Under the pieces are notes generated by a model, which worked only from the letters and a program-made list of their open reading frames with translations, was not told the DNA's origin and did not search any database. This document shows, in pieces, positions 24,061-36,446 of a stretch of 64,000 bases of DNA (the first letter of the stretch is position 1; each line of letters begins with the position of its first letter). The translations under genes and the position numbers were made by a program. The stretch comes from Haemaphysalis longicornis (taxonomy: Eukaryota > Arthropoda > Arachnida > Ixodida > Ixodidae): contig CM023448.1 in the NCBI GenBank assembly GCA_013339765.2, positions 280,919,717-280,983,716 of the forward strand. Reading direction: 5' to 3'.

Positions 24061-25920
24061 TTAAAGGCCAACTGCACTCAAAATTTCGACCTCTTGAAAA
24101 TACTGTTTCCGTATTGTCTGCCTACAAAGAAAGCAAGATGCAAAATACGCGTGCGGGAACGCGTCGCTCTCCGCACATGTGTCTGACCCTTCGTGCCGGC
24201 CGGCCGGCCACGTGATTGACGATTGGCTGTGCACATGGAAGGAGAGGCCCCTAGCATCCCAATGCATTGCGAAAAGTGTGGAGGAAGTTACGTCATTTTT
24301 CTTGAGCCCATGGACAATGTTGCTTACTTGTTTACAACTGCGGTGGCCAAATTTGGGCAAATAGAACGGACAAATTTTTAAGGCCCTTGGTATGTGGCGG
24401 CCTCGCTACGCTTGCAAACCAGCGCAGTCGGTACGACAAACGTTTTTAGATTAGGCCAGTTTGAAAACTCCGCCGTCGGAGGCGGCCTTAACCCCGGCCG
24501 CAGCAGCGCTTACGTCGCGTCGAGATCGGCGGAGCAAGCCGCTGCCGCCGCCGGCGACCTGCCGGGAAAATCCCCTTCGCTCAGCGTTGGCGAGAGTTAC
24601 AGTTCGTTCTTTGCTCACTTTGTTTTTCTTCGTTATGAAGTGAAGTGAAATTTATCGCTGCTGAGACGTAGCACGCAAAGACCGCAGTGCTGTACGACCC
24701 CAAACAATGCTCCCGTCTTTTTCTTCCTCCATGGCTCCCGTCGTCTGCGTTCGCCATCCCGCGAGCCTGTTGCTATGACGACGACAAACGCTACTTTGCC
24801 AGGCTTAAGAGCTGAAAAATCGTCCTTCTATCTCAAAAACGTAGGCTGTTTTTCGATTGAAACTTTAGGTGAGGGTTAGAATGGGCAAATTGAAGGCGAA
24901 ATCAACAGCTTAGAACATGATATCGCACCGAGGAATTAGCGACGAAGCTGTTTTCGCTTCGAAGCGGGAGGGCAGGGCGACGCCATGTTAGTCAAATCAA
25001 ACCGGAGACGATGATGGGATAGAGTGCTGGGCTCCGTGGGCTCAAGTCATGGCGGGACTCGGCTTCACAAATGTGACGTCAGGGCCTAACCTTTTCTTTC
25101 CTCCATGGCTGTGCACGTTTTCGTTGCGTGGCCTTGAAGTTTTCCTCTTTCAGATGTTCACGTGGTCCTCTCCAGACAGGCCAATGGGAGAAGCGTCCTC
25201 TTTCGTTTTGAATGGCTGTGTCTCATTTATATGGGGAGCGGCTTTTCGCATGACACGTGCCATTCACAATTTTCGGCTGGTCGTGGCGAGCGGTGGTGCC
25301 AGGCGGCATTCGCTCAGTGCAGTGGTAATTGTCGCGGACTTCATCGTGACTTTCCAGTATGCCAACAGTCCGAAACAACGCCGCCCAACGCATCACCGAA
25401 TAACAATAAAGAATCGGATATTTTTTTTTTTTACTTGGTACCTTACACCCACCAAAGAAGTCGAAAAATTATGCCGCGAGCTTAACTTCTTTGCAGTGGC
25501 TAGTGGCATGGCAAGCCTTAAAAAAATAGTTTTTTTTGTGCATCAGTCATGGAAAAACATAAAAGCCAGAAAAAAAACCCTTCACGTTGTTGTTTCCGAA
25601 AACGTCTATTCGCAAACTTCCTTGCTCTCTGCAAAGCAAGCTTGGTCTTTTAGAATTGGATAATATGTTTCTCTTGGAATACTCGAAAGGGATTTTGAAA
25701 TGTATACTCCTTGCGGCGCGTGGCGAGGAGCATGAAGTGGGGCTGCCACCACACTCCCTCCGTCGATGGCCATGCTTCATTGCGCAACACGCAGAGTGGG
25801 AGAGCCAGCTTACAAAGACCCTGCTTACACTGGCCCCTGAAAGCCGGCTTCACCTCTAAACAGAAGTGCATTGCTCGGAAGACATTCTCTCGGATGCAGT
25901 AGTTTACCAGTAAAAAGCGC
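24061..25920. other. unclassified repeat-like region, no gene supported
   Basis: It starts with tttaaaggccaactgcactc, which looks like the left end of a tick repeat with a TTTAAAGG border, but no matching right end was found. A 204-codon frame at 25049-25663 has no recognisable domain. Confidence 0.35.
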
Positions 25921-25928
25921 AAAGGCTC

Positions 25929-26135
25929 ATGGGTGCGTCAGCTGCTCCCGTCACTTCCGGTTCGAGATCTCTCCTGGCCTCCCGTACGCCGGCGGCTTTC
26001 ACGCGCGTATGTGCGTGTTGTTTATTAAAGACGATAGTCTTTCTTGGGCTACTTAAACCCAGAAATTTTGGTCTATCTGTGTGTCTGTCTGTCTGTCCGT
26101 CTGTCTGTCTGTCTGTCTGTGACTCGATTCAGCCA
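25929..26135 (+). mobile_element. palindromic-core repeat family, copy 4
   Basis: Order: gctcccgtcacttc (25946), ctcctggcctcccgtacgcc, gccggcggctttc, gtgcgtgttg, core aaagacgatagtcttt (26027-26042), cttgggctacttaaaccc, then a TCTG microsatellite at about 26083-26120. It faces copy 5, which carries the same left block on the opposite strand. Confidence 0.8.
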
Positions 26136-26639
26136 CCCGGCCAAAGTAAAACAATGCCTGCGCAATAGTCTTATATAGTCGCAGCTAAATGTGCCCGTCT
26201 AAGTCCGGTGTAATGTTCATACTTGTCAATATTGTTGAAGAAGAACAAGACATTACGCAAATATAAGACAACAAATTAATACAGAAGTGATATTTGCAGC
26301 GCTCCTTTATAAAAAATCGTACATGTTTGATTTTGGCGAGATTAAATACTTCATCAACTGAAGAAAAAAATATCACTCCGCCGCCGCCTGCTGTCGCCCG
26401 CGCCATATAGCTTATGGCGGCATTTGAAGAAATCAAGTGGCAACAGTTACGAAAGGTTCCACTAGATAGGTTCCACTTTCTGCTTGGAACGCACGTGGAC
26501 TAGGGAAACGCGGTTCTATAAACGTTGAAGTAGGGCGCCTCGATTCACGCGCGTCTTCGCCGTACGGCAGCGTTGGCATTGAGACACCCGGTTTGGAGCA
26601 GTGGAACGCGGGAAATTTAAAATGATTTAAGCAAACCTT

Positions 26640-26996
26640 TGGCGTCTTTACCTTGGGAGGAGCGCGACGCAAGAGGAACAACATGAGAGGTGAGTAGGAA
26701 AGCGAAGGGAAACATTTACTTGGCAAAAGTCGGTAAAGACTATCGTCTTTTGACGGCATTTGCAACGAAAGGAGCAGATACGCGGCCAATTTTTTGTCAC
26801 AGAGGGCTTACCTTTCAGAGAACCCCCTAGAATATTAATCGTTGTTTTAATTGAATGCGGGATGCATGAGCGTTTTTTTTTTTTTCTTGGTGGAAACAGA
26901 TGAGCAACACGCACACACCCACGCGAAAGCCGCCGGCGTACGTGAGGCCAGGAGAGCTCTCGTACCGAAAGTGGCGGGACTCCGCGGGAGCAGACA
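26640..26996 (-). mobile_element. palindromic-core repeat family, copy 5
   Basis: On the - strand: gctcccgcggagtcccgcca (26996 downward), gagctctcctggcctcacg, gccggcggctttcg, gtgcgtgttg, then 150 bp of sequence absent from copy 4, then ttgcaaatgccgtcaaaag with the core at 26735-26750, and a pyrimidine-rich end. It is the longest copy and joins features seen separately in copies 1-2 and in copy 4. Confidence 0.8.
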
Positions 26997-27444
26997 ATGT
27001 GCGCTTTTTACCGGTCACCTATATAAGTCGTCTTATATTAAAATATGGAGGCCCTAGGACCTGTTTTATTTTTGTGATTTTTTTTTTTCATACGCTGAAA
27101 ATTGTTGGTCTACGTTCGATCTGACGATCTGCTGGATCCTGCTGGACATATTCGCTGTACAAAACTGCGCGTGAGCATGTGTCACGTGTCCATATGTGGG
27201 CATATGACCCTATACGGATGCTATACTGGTGAGGTACTGGCATTAGCATCTTCAGCGAATGCTTCACGTAGATACTTGTCGTGTGGCACGATTGCGTGGT
27301 TATGGAGCAGGCATGCATTTTTGATGTTCTTATTTCCAGTTGCGCCGAAATCGTACGCCACGATGTATTTCATTTCTGCCTCCTGGGGCTTGAAACGGGC
27401 CACGGAACTTTAATATAAAACCCACAACTATACCCTACCGGCGT

Positions 27445-27530
27445 AGGTTCGCGGCCAAGTGGTTAAGACTCCCCCGCCTCGAAAGCAGATGGGCCTTGGT
27501 ATGCCGGTGACGGACTCACGGCGATCACGG
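27445..27530 (+). mobile_element. tRNA-Ser-like head, truncated
   Basis: gcggccaagtggttaagact (27451-27470) matches the A-box/D-arm style of serine tRNAs, and cctcgaaagcag would form an anticodon loop reading CGA. The T arm and acceptor end are missing. It is a tRNA pseudogene or SINE head, not a working tRNA. Confidence 0.45.
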
Positions 27531-30129
27531 CTATGGATGAATCGCCACGCACTCCCAGCAACAGACACAGGCCGAGAAAAAAGACTCAGGCAGCCTTAAT
27601 TACCGCACTGTAGTAGGTTATGTCCAATGGCAACGCGAATTTTAGAACATTTTTCATAAAGTTTCGTGAAGTTTAGGGGCATAAAAATTAGTTGTTTATC
27701 TTCATCCCCTGTCCCTCTCGCAAACTTCCGGAATATTAACATTCGTTGCAAAATAAGGGGAAAATAGAAGTTGGTATGGGTTAATCTTACAAGAAACAGC
27801 GCAAACAGGCACAGGACACAGCGCCTTGTGCTGTGCTTTCCACCCTCTCTGCGTTTCGTCGGTTTTGCGCTGTTTCTAGTTAGACAAAATCCGTTGTGGC
27901 AATTGCTTTAACTGCGGAAATTCGCGTACCGACATTTATTATGTGCCTACCGTGTATGCCATTTAGTCCAGCCCCGGGAATTTTGCTCTAACATTTAAAA
28001 CTCCCGTTATTTTAATGGTGACGCAGAGAGTTTTGTAAACGTCACTGCAACAATTAAGCAAATTGCCCGGAGGTCTTCCGAGTTTGTTGGCATAACAAGG
28101 CGAGAACCACGCCGCTTCGTCTTCACCTGCCTTTTTCCATTCCATTTGATGGCAGCATCTGTATACTGGATTTTTCGTGCGCCTGTTCACTGAGCTGTGA
28201 CTCTGTGAGCCTCACGCGCGCGTGCACACTTGCATTTGGTATTACTTCCGGCCGGTTTCCTCAGCCGCGGTGTACGCGCAAGAAGTGGGGTAATGTGAAT
28301 AATAATAAAAAAATAACTGATAAAGAACATCGAGAAAAATAAGAAATTTATAGAACACAGTATGCTCGATGCCTCGCACGGAACACATGGACCCAGTACC
28401 TTGTGCAATTTCCCATTGCCCGTTTATCCTGTGTTCAAAGGGGATGCAACACGTCATGGCACCGAATGCTCCACGTGGGTTTCGTCGAAAGCATCTCCTG
28501 TATGGTAGATGATAGGCTCACACTGTTTTTTTTTTTTTTTTCATTCGATACAATTAGGCCGCGCCACGTAACAAATGTAGCGCCGTTCTCCTTGGCAGTG
28601 ACACAGGGTTTCGATCGACGTCTTTTTGTCGGCAACGTGTGAGGCGTTCTCCCTGCATACTTGGGTACTGAAATGCGCTGAGATATATATTCTGTGCACT
28701 CGTGATCTGTGGTGGTGTGCGAAATCTGAGTCGTACACGGCCGACTGTCGGAGGATTACAACCTGCTGACTTGTTTGCAGAAACATTCTGTACAGATTCA
28801 TCCTAGAGCTGGTACATGCAATGCTGACTATGCAATGTTTAGACTATATTGACGCAAGAGGCCTGTCGTTAACAACAGACATAAAAAAGGGTGGTTCACG
28901 CAATTCGTTTGGCTAACACGTTAGACGACGTCATTGTCACTTGCGACAACAACCTGAGCCGCGAGCGTTACATTTTCTGGGTGCTACGCCAACAGCTGAT
29001 CCGTCTTCTTTCTGCTCAAACTGGCACTAATTCAAACGGAGAGGGGATTCTTGTTCAGCCTCAGTGACTGCCTCCTGAAGCTACCCCACTGAAGCTACGT
29101 TTCCTGCCACAACGCGAGGTATGCAGCCTTATTCCTGCCGAGCAATTTGCTACACACGTCATATTCCCGCCACTGCATCAACTTAGTTTTAACGCGAGAT
29201 CGTTACAGGGGCGATTTTCCATGGGCTCTAGCTGTCCGCTATTGGCTCAGCTCGTCAAGCGTCCGCGGAAGGACTTCATTGTAAACCGCCAACGGGAAAC
29301 GATAACGCAGCACCAAGGAGCATGCAGCCATTCCGAACCTTGAAATGGGCGCAGTGTCTAGTGGAATGTAGAAAGGAGGAGGCGCGCCGGTGGGCTCGCC
29401 GAGGGCTCGCCGACAATAAAACTGCGGCGAAGATACAATACAGTACGACAAAACGTCGAAGATACAATACGGCGAAGATAGAAAATTTACGCTAGGCTCC
29501 CAAAAAAACCAATGAAATACATAGAATATGAATGTAAAGGAACCAAAATGTGTCCTAATTAGAAATTGCACCCATTAAATAGCGCTTATGTACACCAGTG
29601 GTTGGAGGGCAGGGTCCGCGAAGCCTTTTGCCCACCTCTCCCCCACTACATTTATTTCTTCTTTTTGCCGAACCTTGCCGCCAATGCCAAGATGTGGCTT
29701 CGCTGCATGACATATGCGTTCATTTCTTCTCCGCGTAGCACAATCTTTTAACATCGGCTTTTTGCACGACACGCCAGCTATGTCAAAAAGCCAAACACAC
29801 AAAAGGCAGCGTACAAAAGTTTAGGTACTTTTAGCTGCACGAGCAAATCGCTTGTTTGGTGACTTTTAACTCCACGAGCAAATCATTGGACAATGTGTCA
29901 TGCATCAGCATAAAAGTCAGCCTCAGTAGGCGCTCACTGAACATCTGTTGGCGACTCTAGCTGCATGCGCAAATTGTTTGACATTATTTTGCCACGGATG
30001 AATTTAAGTGGGGTTCTCCGTCACTTTTAAAGGCACAAAAGGGGTTCCCGTCACACTCATGGCTGAAAACCGCTGATCTACACTAACTCAGCCGCTCCGC
30101 ACAGCCGCGCGCTCGCGTATCCAGAGATC
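27531..30129. other. no gene seen
   Basis: Short frames only. Near 29830-29970 a phrase like tgcacgagcaaatcg recurs three times, diverged (29840, 29870, 29965). Confidence 0.4.
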
Positions 30130-30133
30130 TTAA

Positions 30134-31340
30134 AGGGACACCGAAGTGATTTGTAAACATTGCGGGATTACTAGCGCAAATTGTAGTCCGGAGTCCACAT
30201 GTTTCGAGCACTCTGAGTGCGTTTACGCGAATTTATTTAGTAGAAAAACCAATTCGAAAATACTGTCCTTCTCTCTGCATCCTCGCCTATTTTCTGTGGC
30301 GTTTTCGTGTGACGTCAGGAGGAGATTAGCTGGCAATTGGCTGCGCTACTGCACGGCTCGCCGACCTTCCGACAGAGTCAGTCGGCCCAGCGTTTATGGT
30401 ACAGCGTTTAGTCCGCCGGCCGCCGACGGGTCGTCGCAATTCGTTCGCTCAGTTGAATCTAAGCCACGACACGTCGTTTGTGAATGGAAGAATGTGCGTT
30501 TATTTAGTTTGTTAGTTTGTACACTGTATCAAGCTCCCAGTCCAGGCGCTTCGCTGACCGGTACGCTAGTAGGAAAATCTCAGGCCACTTGAAGGCGGGA
30601 GAAGTCAGCGAAGCCAATATAGGTACTCAGGAAATAAAATCAACTGAAACATTTACCGTTCTGCGTAAAACTATGGAGCAGGAAGCACTTTTTTGCGCTG
30701 GGTGAACAAGCACAGCGGTCAGCAGCACGACTACGCATCTGCAAACGCTTTTCCGTCTAAGAAATGCAATTGCTAGACGTGAGATATTGTAGATATTGTT
30801 CGCACCCTTGGCGTGGTGCGAACACGCTTTTTACGATACAGGCATGAGTGACGCAAGCTCCGAACATGCAAGAAAAGCGCGTGGCATTTGAGCGTCAGCG
30901 GTGACACGGAGGGCGTTCATCCACTGCGTAGGTCTCGGCTAGTGATTGCTACGATTCCAAGCCGTCCTGGGAGGCTTACATCTTACGCATTTTACAGCCG
31001 ACAACATGGCAGAAGAGCGGTATGACGATTACTGAGATATCGAGAATGCTTATCAGATAACGTCGGATGTCAAGCATGTTGTTTTACAGAACCGAAACCG
31101 AAACTTGTTTGAATGCTAATCGTGGGCATCGTCCAATCATGGTGCACTTCCTCCCGCCGTCACAGCGTTTAGTTGGTGCGACCGCCTCAGACCGCGCATG
31201 GTAGTTTTTTTCTTTTTTCGAGCTTTATAAAATAATTACCGACTTTTCAACCGGATAAACGATGAAAAGTGTGGTAATTTGAGCTAGTCTGCGCAGTGCA
31301 AGCAAAGACAGGAGCTTGACAAATTCACTCCAGTGTCCCT
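30134..31340. mobile_element. 1.2-kb TIR element flanked by TTAA
   Basis: The left end AGGGACACCGAAGTGA and right end TCACTCCAGTGTCCCT form a 16-bp terminal inverted repeat with two mismatches. TTAA stands on both sides (30130-30133 and 31341-31344), which fits either a piggyBac-type TTAA duplication or a TA duplication with one more base in the repeat. The longest inner frame (30146-30592) shows no transposase, so it is a non-autonomous element. Confidence 0.85.
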
Positions 31341-32074
31341 TTAAGCCCCACCAGCGTAGATATGTCGTGTCCTTTTGCAAACGTAACTGTTTGCATCAAT
31401 AGATGGTCTCCGAATAGTGATTGTGTTCTGGATAGGGCATCTTATGTGATGCTTAAATAGTCCGCTTGAAGTAACACGGAAACAGATAAGCTCACGACGC
31501 ACTCACGACAGGCCACTGCCCCCGCGTTACGTCACAGCCATCAACATGTTGCCTGCGCCTTTAGAGCCTTTACCTCTCGCTATCTAGATGGCTGTTACGT
31601 CGTGTGACGCAGTGCGGTGCAGCTGCTGCGTGCGAGCCTCTTTCTGTCCCTGCGACTTCGACTTACTGTAAACATGTTTTGCTGTCCAATGAAAATTTAC
31701 TGGAGTCAGTGAAGCATATACCTGTAGTACGTATGTCCGTCGTACTAATAGCTAAAGTGTCCCTACGGAAAGTAAAAAAAAAATGGTATAATTCGCGAAA
31801 AAAAAAACACGCAGGAAAATAGGCAATTCTGCTTACTTCGCTCCAAATAGAAGTAAGCAAATTAAGGTAGCCACCACTGCTAAGGGCTGTCGATTGCTTT
31901 TCCATAAGTTCGCGGTGAACAATTGGACATTTGCTTTGTCTTGGGGCTTTTTTTGGTTTACCACTAAAGGTTGTGGTCTCTCTACCTCACAATATGCATA
32001 ACGCTAGCTTTGCACAAGGCAGGCATTCATGCACACTGCGAGGAACCACCGCGGGTTCGAGCTATTTGAGCACG

Positions 32075-32200
32075 CTCACGATACTGAAACGCCGTCGCGC
32101 CAACTAACACCGCCTCTGTTGGGCAGGTGGAGAAAGGGGCGACAAAGGAATATGCCCAGGGTACGGAGGGAAGACGTTTATTTTATACTAACATTCTAGT
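32075..32200 (-). other. possible LTR end and primer-binding site
   Basis: On the - strand gtataaaataaacgtcttcc (polyadenylation signal) is followed about 75 nt later by gttggcgcgacggcg, which resembles the TGGCGC primer-binding site after a gypsy long terminal repeat. A similar tttggcgcggcg occurs on the + strand at 33347. No coding remnant adjoins either. Confidence 0.3.
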
Positions 32201-32988
32201 CACATATTTTACAGTCCCAATTACACAATTTACAGTACAGGTACGTACTTCCCGTTAGGTGAAAGGGGCGATGGGGCGCCACGCGCAAGTGCGCACGTTT
32301 CGTCGGCGCAGAGCCAGTGGGCTCTTCTGTCAGGGCAAATTCCGGGGTGCGCGCATGTTGTGCGCGCGCGCATCGCCGTGCTGGCCAGATCGGCCTCGCA
32401 GCAGCGAGGGAGACGGGGCCCATTCGCTCACACGCGCGTACCGCACGGCGTGTGTCGTCGAGTGGTAGTACGGCCTTACGATATGCAAGCGTAGGGACAA
32501 CAGGAGCAGCCTTGGGCACGGGCCGCAGCCGGAAGGGCTGGTGGGCTTTCGCCGGCGCAACAGAGTTGCCGCCGGCTGGTAAAGAAAGCGTCACATACCT
32601 TCGGCCAATGCCTTCGGCGTCCTCGAAGCGTCTCTCCGAACGGACCCCCGCGCAGGGCGCGCGTTCGCCTCCCGGCGAGAGTCGGGTTCGGGCCTCGTTC
32701 AAACGGACCAATGAGGTGAGGTTAGCTCCGCTACCAGGGCGGAGCGCCCGCTGCGTGACAGTGTTTTATCGCCGCAACGGTCTCTGCAGGCTTCACCTCA
32801 CGCAAGAGTTTGAGAGACGGCTCGGCTCTACACAGAGGCGCCAAGACGAGCCGGAATTTCGGAGGAGAGAGGGGAAAAGCGCCGCGTGATGGCACAAACC
32901 CAGTGATCGCGCAATGGCCTGGGCGTCAGGATCCCCACAAGGTCAAGACGCCTGACGATGCGTTCAAAGTCAAATGCTCTCTCTCTGT

Positions 32989-33160
32989 ATACCGGTCTGG
33001 TGCGATGACCACTACGCTACCTTAACATAAATACCCGAGAAAGTGGTGGGGAAACAGCCCCGCCGGTAGCGTAGTGGTCATCGCACCAGACCGATATTTT
33101 GGAGGTCGTGGGTTGGGATCCCACCCGGCGAGCATTTTTTCACCACTTTCTTTCTGTCTC
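32989..33160 (+). mobile_element. tRNA-headed SINE with inverted copy of its head
   Basis: The + strand head ggtagcgtagtggtcatcgc (33065-33084) has A-box character, and the B-box-like gggttgggatcccacc is at 33111-33126. They are followed by ggcgagcattttttcaccac as in the 16.2-kb copy. A 33-bp inverted copy of the head, one mismatch, lies at 32989-33021. A second shorter inverted match (gagaaagtggtg at 33038 against caccactttctt at 33141) nests inside it. Confidence 0.75.
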
Positions 33161-33181
33161 AAAAAATTCTTCCTACCGCAT

Positions 33182-33240
33182 TCCCCCCCCCCCCCCCCCC
33201 CCCCCCTTTGCTTTCCTAGATTCTATATATATATATATAT
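33182..33240. repeat. poly-C and (TA)n
   Basis: About 24 C (33183-33206) then a short TA tract, placed right after the SINE tail. Confidence 0.9.
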
Positions 33241-33359
33241 AGTATACATAATATTGTTGTGCGTTTGTGTGAGAGAGGTGAGAGGGAGACGAGACGCACG
33301 ACAGACGGATATTTAAGTAAACGTAAGGCTTTGTCTCTATTTGTCATTTGGCGCGGCGC

Positions 33360-33960
33360 AATGTTTTAAGGTAGTGTCCATCGTTTGCGCTCGTTCGTCC
33401 GCAAAGGAAGTTCGCGCTGCATGGAGGCCAACCTAACGACCGGTGGCGGCAGCCGGCACAGAGCTGTTTGCTCTGTTGGGCCGCGCCAGTGACACTTTCC
33501 GTTGGCACTTCGCGAGGCCTCGCTGCGCGTGTGTGGTGCAATCGAAGCCAAGGCTGCTGTCCGCACAGGAAGAGGCGGCTGATGACTTGGTGGCCTCCTG
33601 AACGGACCTCCTCCCGGCTAATTGCCTCGTCGCGCATCCATCGTGCCGAGGAACAACCTGGCGCCGACCACCCAGGCGATCGCGGACGACTGCCTTTGAG
33701 TGAGCCTGGGCCGGCGCCCCGGGCATCGTATGTGCCAATTTAGTCACGCCCATGGCAAATGACGCTAGCACAAACTTTTGCGGTAACCCTGAGGGCGCTA
33801 TTGGCGCATAGGTCATCGACATCCCCATTCGCTGTGTGGAAGCGCACACCCTCCTTCCTCGGGGAACCCGCGAACAGTTGAGAGCCATGCACCGCGTGCG
33901 TCCCTGACGCACCGTTGTGGCGTGAAGCATCTGAGCACTGTAATGGCCACCGTGCTTCGC
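33360..33960. other. no gene seen
   Basis: GC-rich sequence with overlapping open frames on both strands; no domain recognised. Confidence 0.35.
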
Positions 33961-33969
33961 GCAAAAAAA

Positions 33970-34845
33970 ACACGATCTAACGAAGTCACCGGGAACCGGG
34001 AATTAGTTCGTTAAATCGAGAACTTCGTAAAATCGGGACTGTCCTTCTACAAGCAGTAGATTCCATAAATTCGATGTCTAAAGGTGCATCCCATTAGCTG
34101 ATTGAGGCGGCGCTCGCCTGCCGATAATTTAGCAATGCTCCAAAAGTCCGCGGTGAAAATAATAACAAAACGCTCGAGGTTCTGGGAGAAACGAATTTAT
34201 TTCCTGGCAAAAACGCGTGTGATTTCCGCCAGCGTGCGCTTCGTTAGCACTCTTGGTTTCTTCGCGAGGAGCCCCAGCAGAGCGCCTGAGCAAGTCAATA
34301 GCGTCCATCACCTGGCTTAGAGCGGGCACAGAAGCTTCAACGGTTTCTGGGTCGTCAGCATCACCGCCTGTGCGCCCGAAACTAAGTACGATTTCGTCAT
34401 CGTTCAAAACCTCCGTCGTGCCGGCGCTCACATAGCCGTAGAATCGCAGATCTGCTTCCACCTCGTTAAGCCGACGAAGCTGTTCCCAGTAACTGGGCGG
34501 AGTTTCTTTTTCTTACTCGTGTTGAGGGCTTGTGGAACGTGATACAGGCTCGGCAGGGCACTCTGCAAAGCCGGCGTGCTGAAGCATTTGACGATTACGT
34601 GGCGCAATAATCTTCGTGGCGTTCTGACGAAACACATTCGAAATTGCCCCTTTTTTAAATGGTTCTGTTTCTCGATATACTTCGTTAAATCGGGAGTGGC
34701 GCCTAATCTATTTCGCTAGTTCGAGCTCACAAAAGTACTCAGCCGTATAGGCATCCGAATTTGTTCGTTAGATCGGGTAATTCGAATTTGTTCATTATAT
34801 CGGGAAATTCGTAAGATCGAGTTTCGTTAAAGCGAGTTTTCACTG
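33970..34845 (-). mobile_element. pogo/Tigger-like element, right end intact
   Basis: Repeated phrases such as tcgttaaatcg (34005, 34680) and ttcgttagatcggg occur near both edges. The right end gagttttcactg is followed by TA (34846-34847), matching the CAGT-type inverted end of the other pogo-like copies. The matching left terminus is not found; sequence near 33970 already belongs to the subterminal part. Confidence 0.7.
34125..34640 (-). pseudogene. pogo/Tigger transposase C-terminal remnant
   Basis: On the - strand one frame shows MLQHAGFAE (about 34595-34570). After a frame change it shows YWEQLRRLNEVEADLRFYGY, then LNDDEIVLSFG, an acidic stretch and VMDAIDLLRRSAG. Tigger-type transposases after the DDE domain have a CFRHAGF-like motif, an acidic linker and a final short helix before the end, so the order fits. 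At least one frameshift breaks it (about 34490-34520). The catalytic DDE part is absent. This is a relic, not an active gene. Confidence 0.62.
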
Positions 34846-36446
34846 TATGTGTCAAATGTGTAGAAGCATCTTACTTCCCTTACACACACACGCACACGCG
34901 CTCTCACACGCCTTAGTATATGTAATATGCAATGGCATTGGTCCTCAGCCTCTAGATGCTCTCATGTACGTATAGCTTAGGAGGCTCAAATCATAAGCAC
35001 CAGTGTGCCGCTTGACTGAAGCCTCGATGAGACGAGTGCGGATTATAGCCTCTTTGTAGTGGAGCGGGGGAGGACGACTGAGAGTGCAGCGGGAAAGGAG
35101 GAGGACGCACGGTGCAGCATGCACCGCGCCTGCGCAGTGCGCACGGTGGGCTCTGGCACGTTGCTTGGCGCGCGGGTGGTTGTGGATTGCGGGTGTTTGT
35201 TAGACCGTGATATGTGCGTGTGTATAACTAAATCCGCGTGGCGTTGCCAGCGTTAGTCCTCGCGTCGATGCGTTGGGCAAGGCAGCATGTCCGTGCAGAC
35301 GCACCTATACAAGATCTGCAACAGATCGTCCTTATAGTCAACAAAGTGAAAATTATGGCTGGTTTGTACGCTTCAAACTTGCGGAAACAGCACACAGAGA
35401 GGACGAAGAAAGGTCCCCAGGAAGAGAGAGAGATATATATATAAACTTTTATTGACACCACTGGCCTAAGGGAGAAGCGCTGCTCACAACCCACGAAGCG
35501 CTTCGTCCTGGCGTCCTTTCTTCGTCGTGTCCGTGCGCAGTTTCCGCATCATTGTCTTATACACCACCCTGGCCGGGTGACGAAAGAAGATGCAGACGGT
35601 GGCACGAGCTATGGTAGAACATGGCGGACAGCACGGGACTGAGCTAGTGCGCGGAAGGACGTGCCGAGGGTCGGACGTTGCAAACAGGACTACCAGTAAA
35701 AGTGTGATTGTTTGGGAACTCGGTGTCGTTCTTGGGAACCACGGCCGAGTGCTAAGACCCTGGTACCACTCTGTATACAGATTGTATGGGCAGGTTGATT
35801 TTGGGATTAGTGCTAATAAAATGGGCCAGAGTATATTTTTACTCCTGAATATGTGGCAACCGGCAGGACACGGCCCAAGACGAACGCATCCGACGCACAT
35901 GCACATGCACCCGACGCCTTAATTTTTTCTACCGTCAGCTTAGGACATCTGCTGGACTGAGGACGTCGTCCATGCGAGCAAGCGGCTCAGTCATCTTTCA
36001 TTTTCTCTTTGGAATGAACGTTCATTCTTCGTCCTCCTCCCGACTGTTTTGTTTCTGGAAGAGAGTGATAATCCTATGTATAGCCACGTGGGCTCATGGT
36101 CGCGGTGCAAGATAGGAGTATATTTATCCTCGCAGCTCTGCTGCAAGGCCAAAGATAAACACTGCAGGTAAGAACACGGCCGCAGTGAAGAACGCTACCC
36201 GCATTGCCGGATAAAGTACCAATCGCGAGCGTCCCAACCAGGCCGATGATGGCCGCGGAATCCAGCTGCCACGCTGCTCAACTTCCGCGCCGGGAACAAA
36301 ATAAATTTAGAAGGCCCCTTGCCTTGCTTGCAGAAGAACAACACGCTGCGATCGCTTTTTGGAGCTTGGCTTTTAACAGTAACGCGCCCGGGCAACGATG
36401 AGAGTATATACCGGAAACAGCTGACCCGTTTCCGCTAAATTTTTGG

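Noticed and set aside
25049..25663. 204-codon + strand frame
   Set aside because: No domain or codon bias; contains poly-T-encoded Phe runs.
27445..27530. Possible tRNA-Ser(CGA) gene
   Set aside because: The D arm and anticodon loop resemble tRNA-Ser but the T arm and acceptor stem are missing.
33065..33137. Possible functional tRNA gene
   Set aside because: The T arm folds and A/B boxes are readable, but the anticodon stem does not pair properly and the 3' part is shared with the SINE at 16.2 kb. It is a SINE head.
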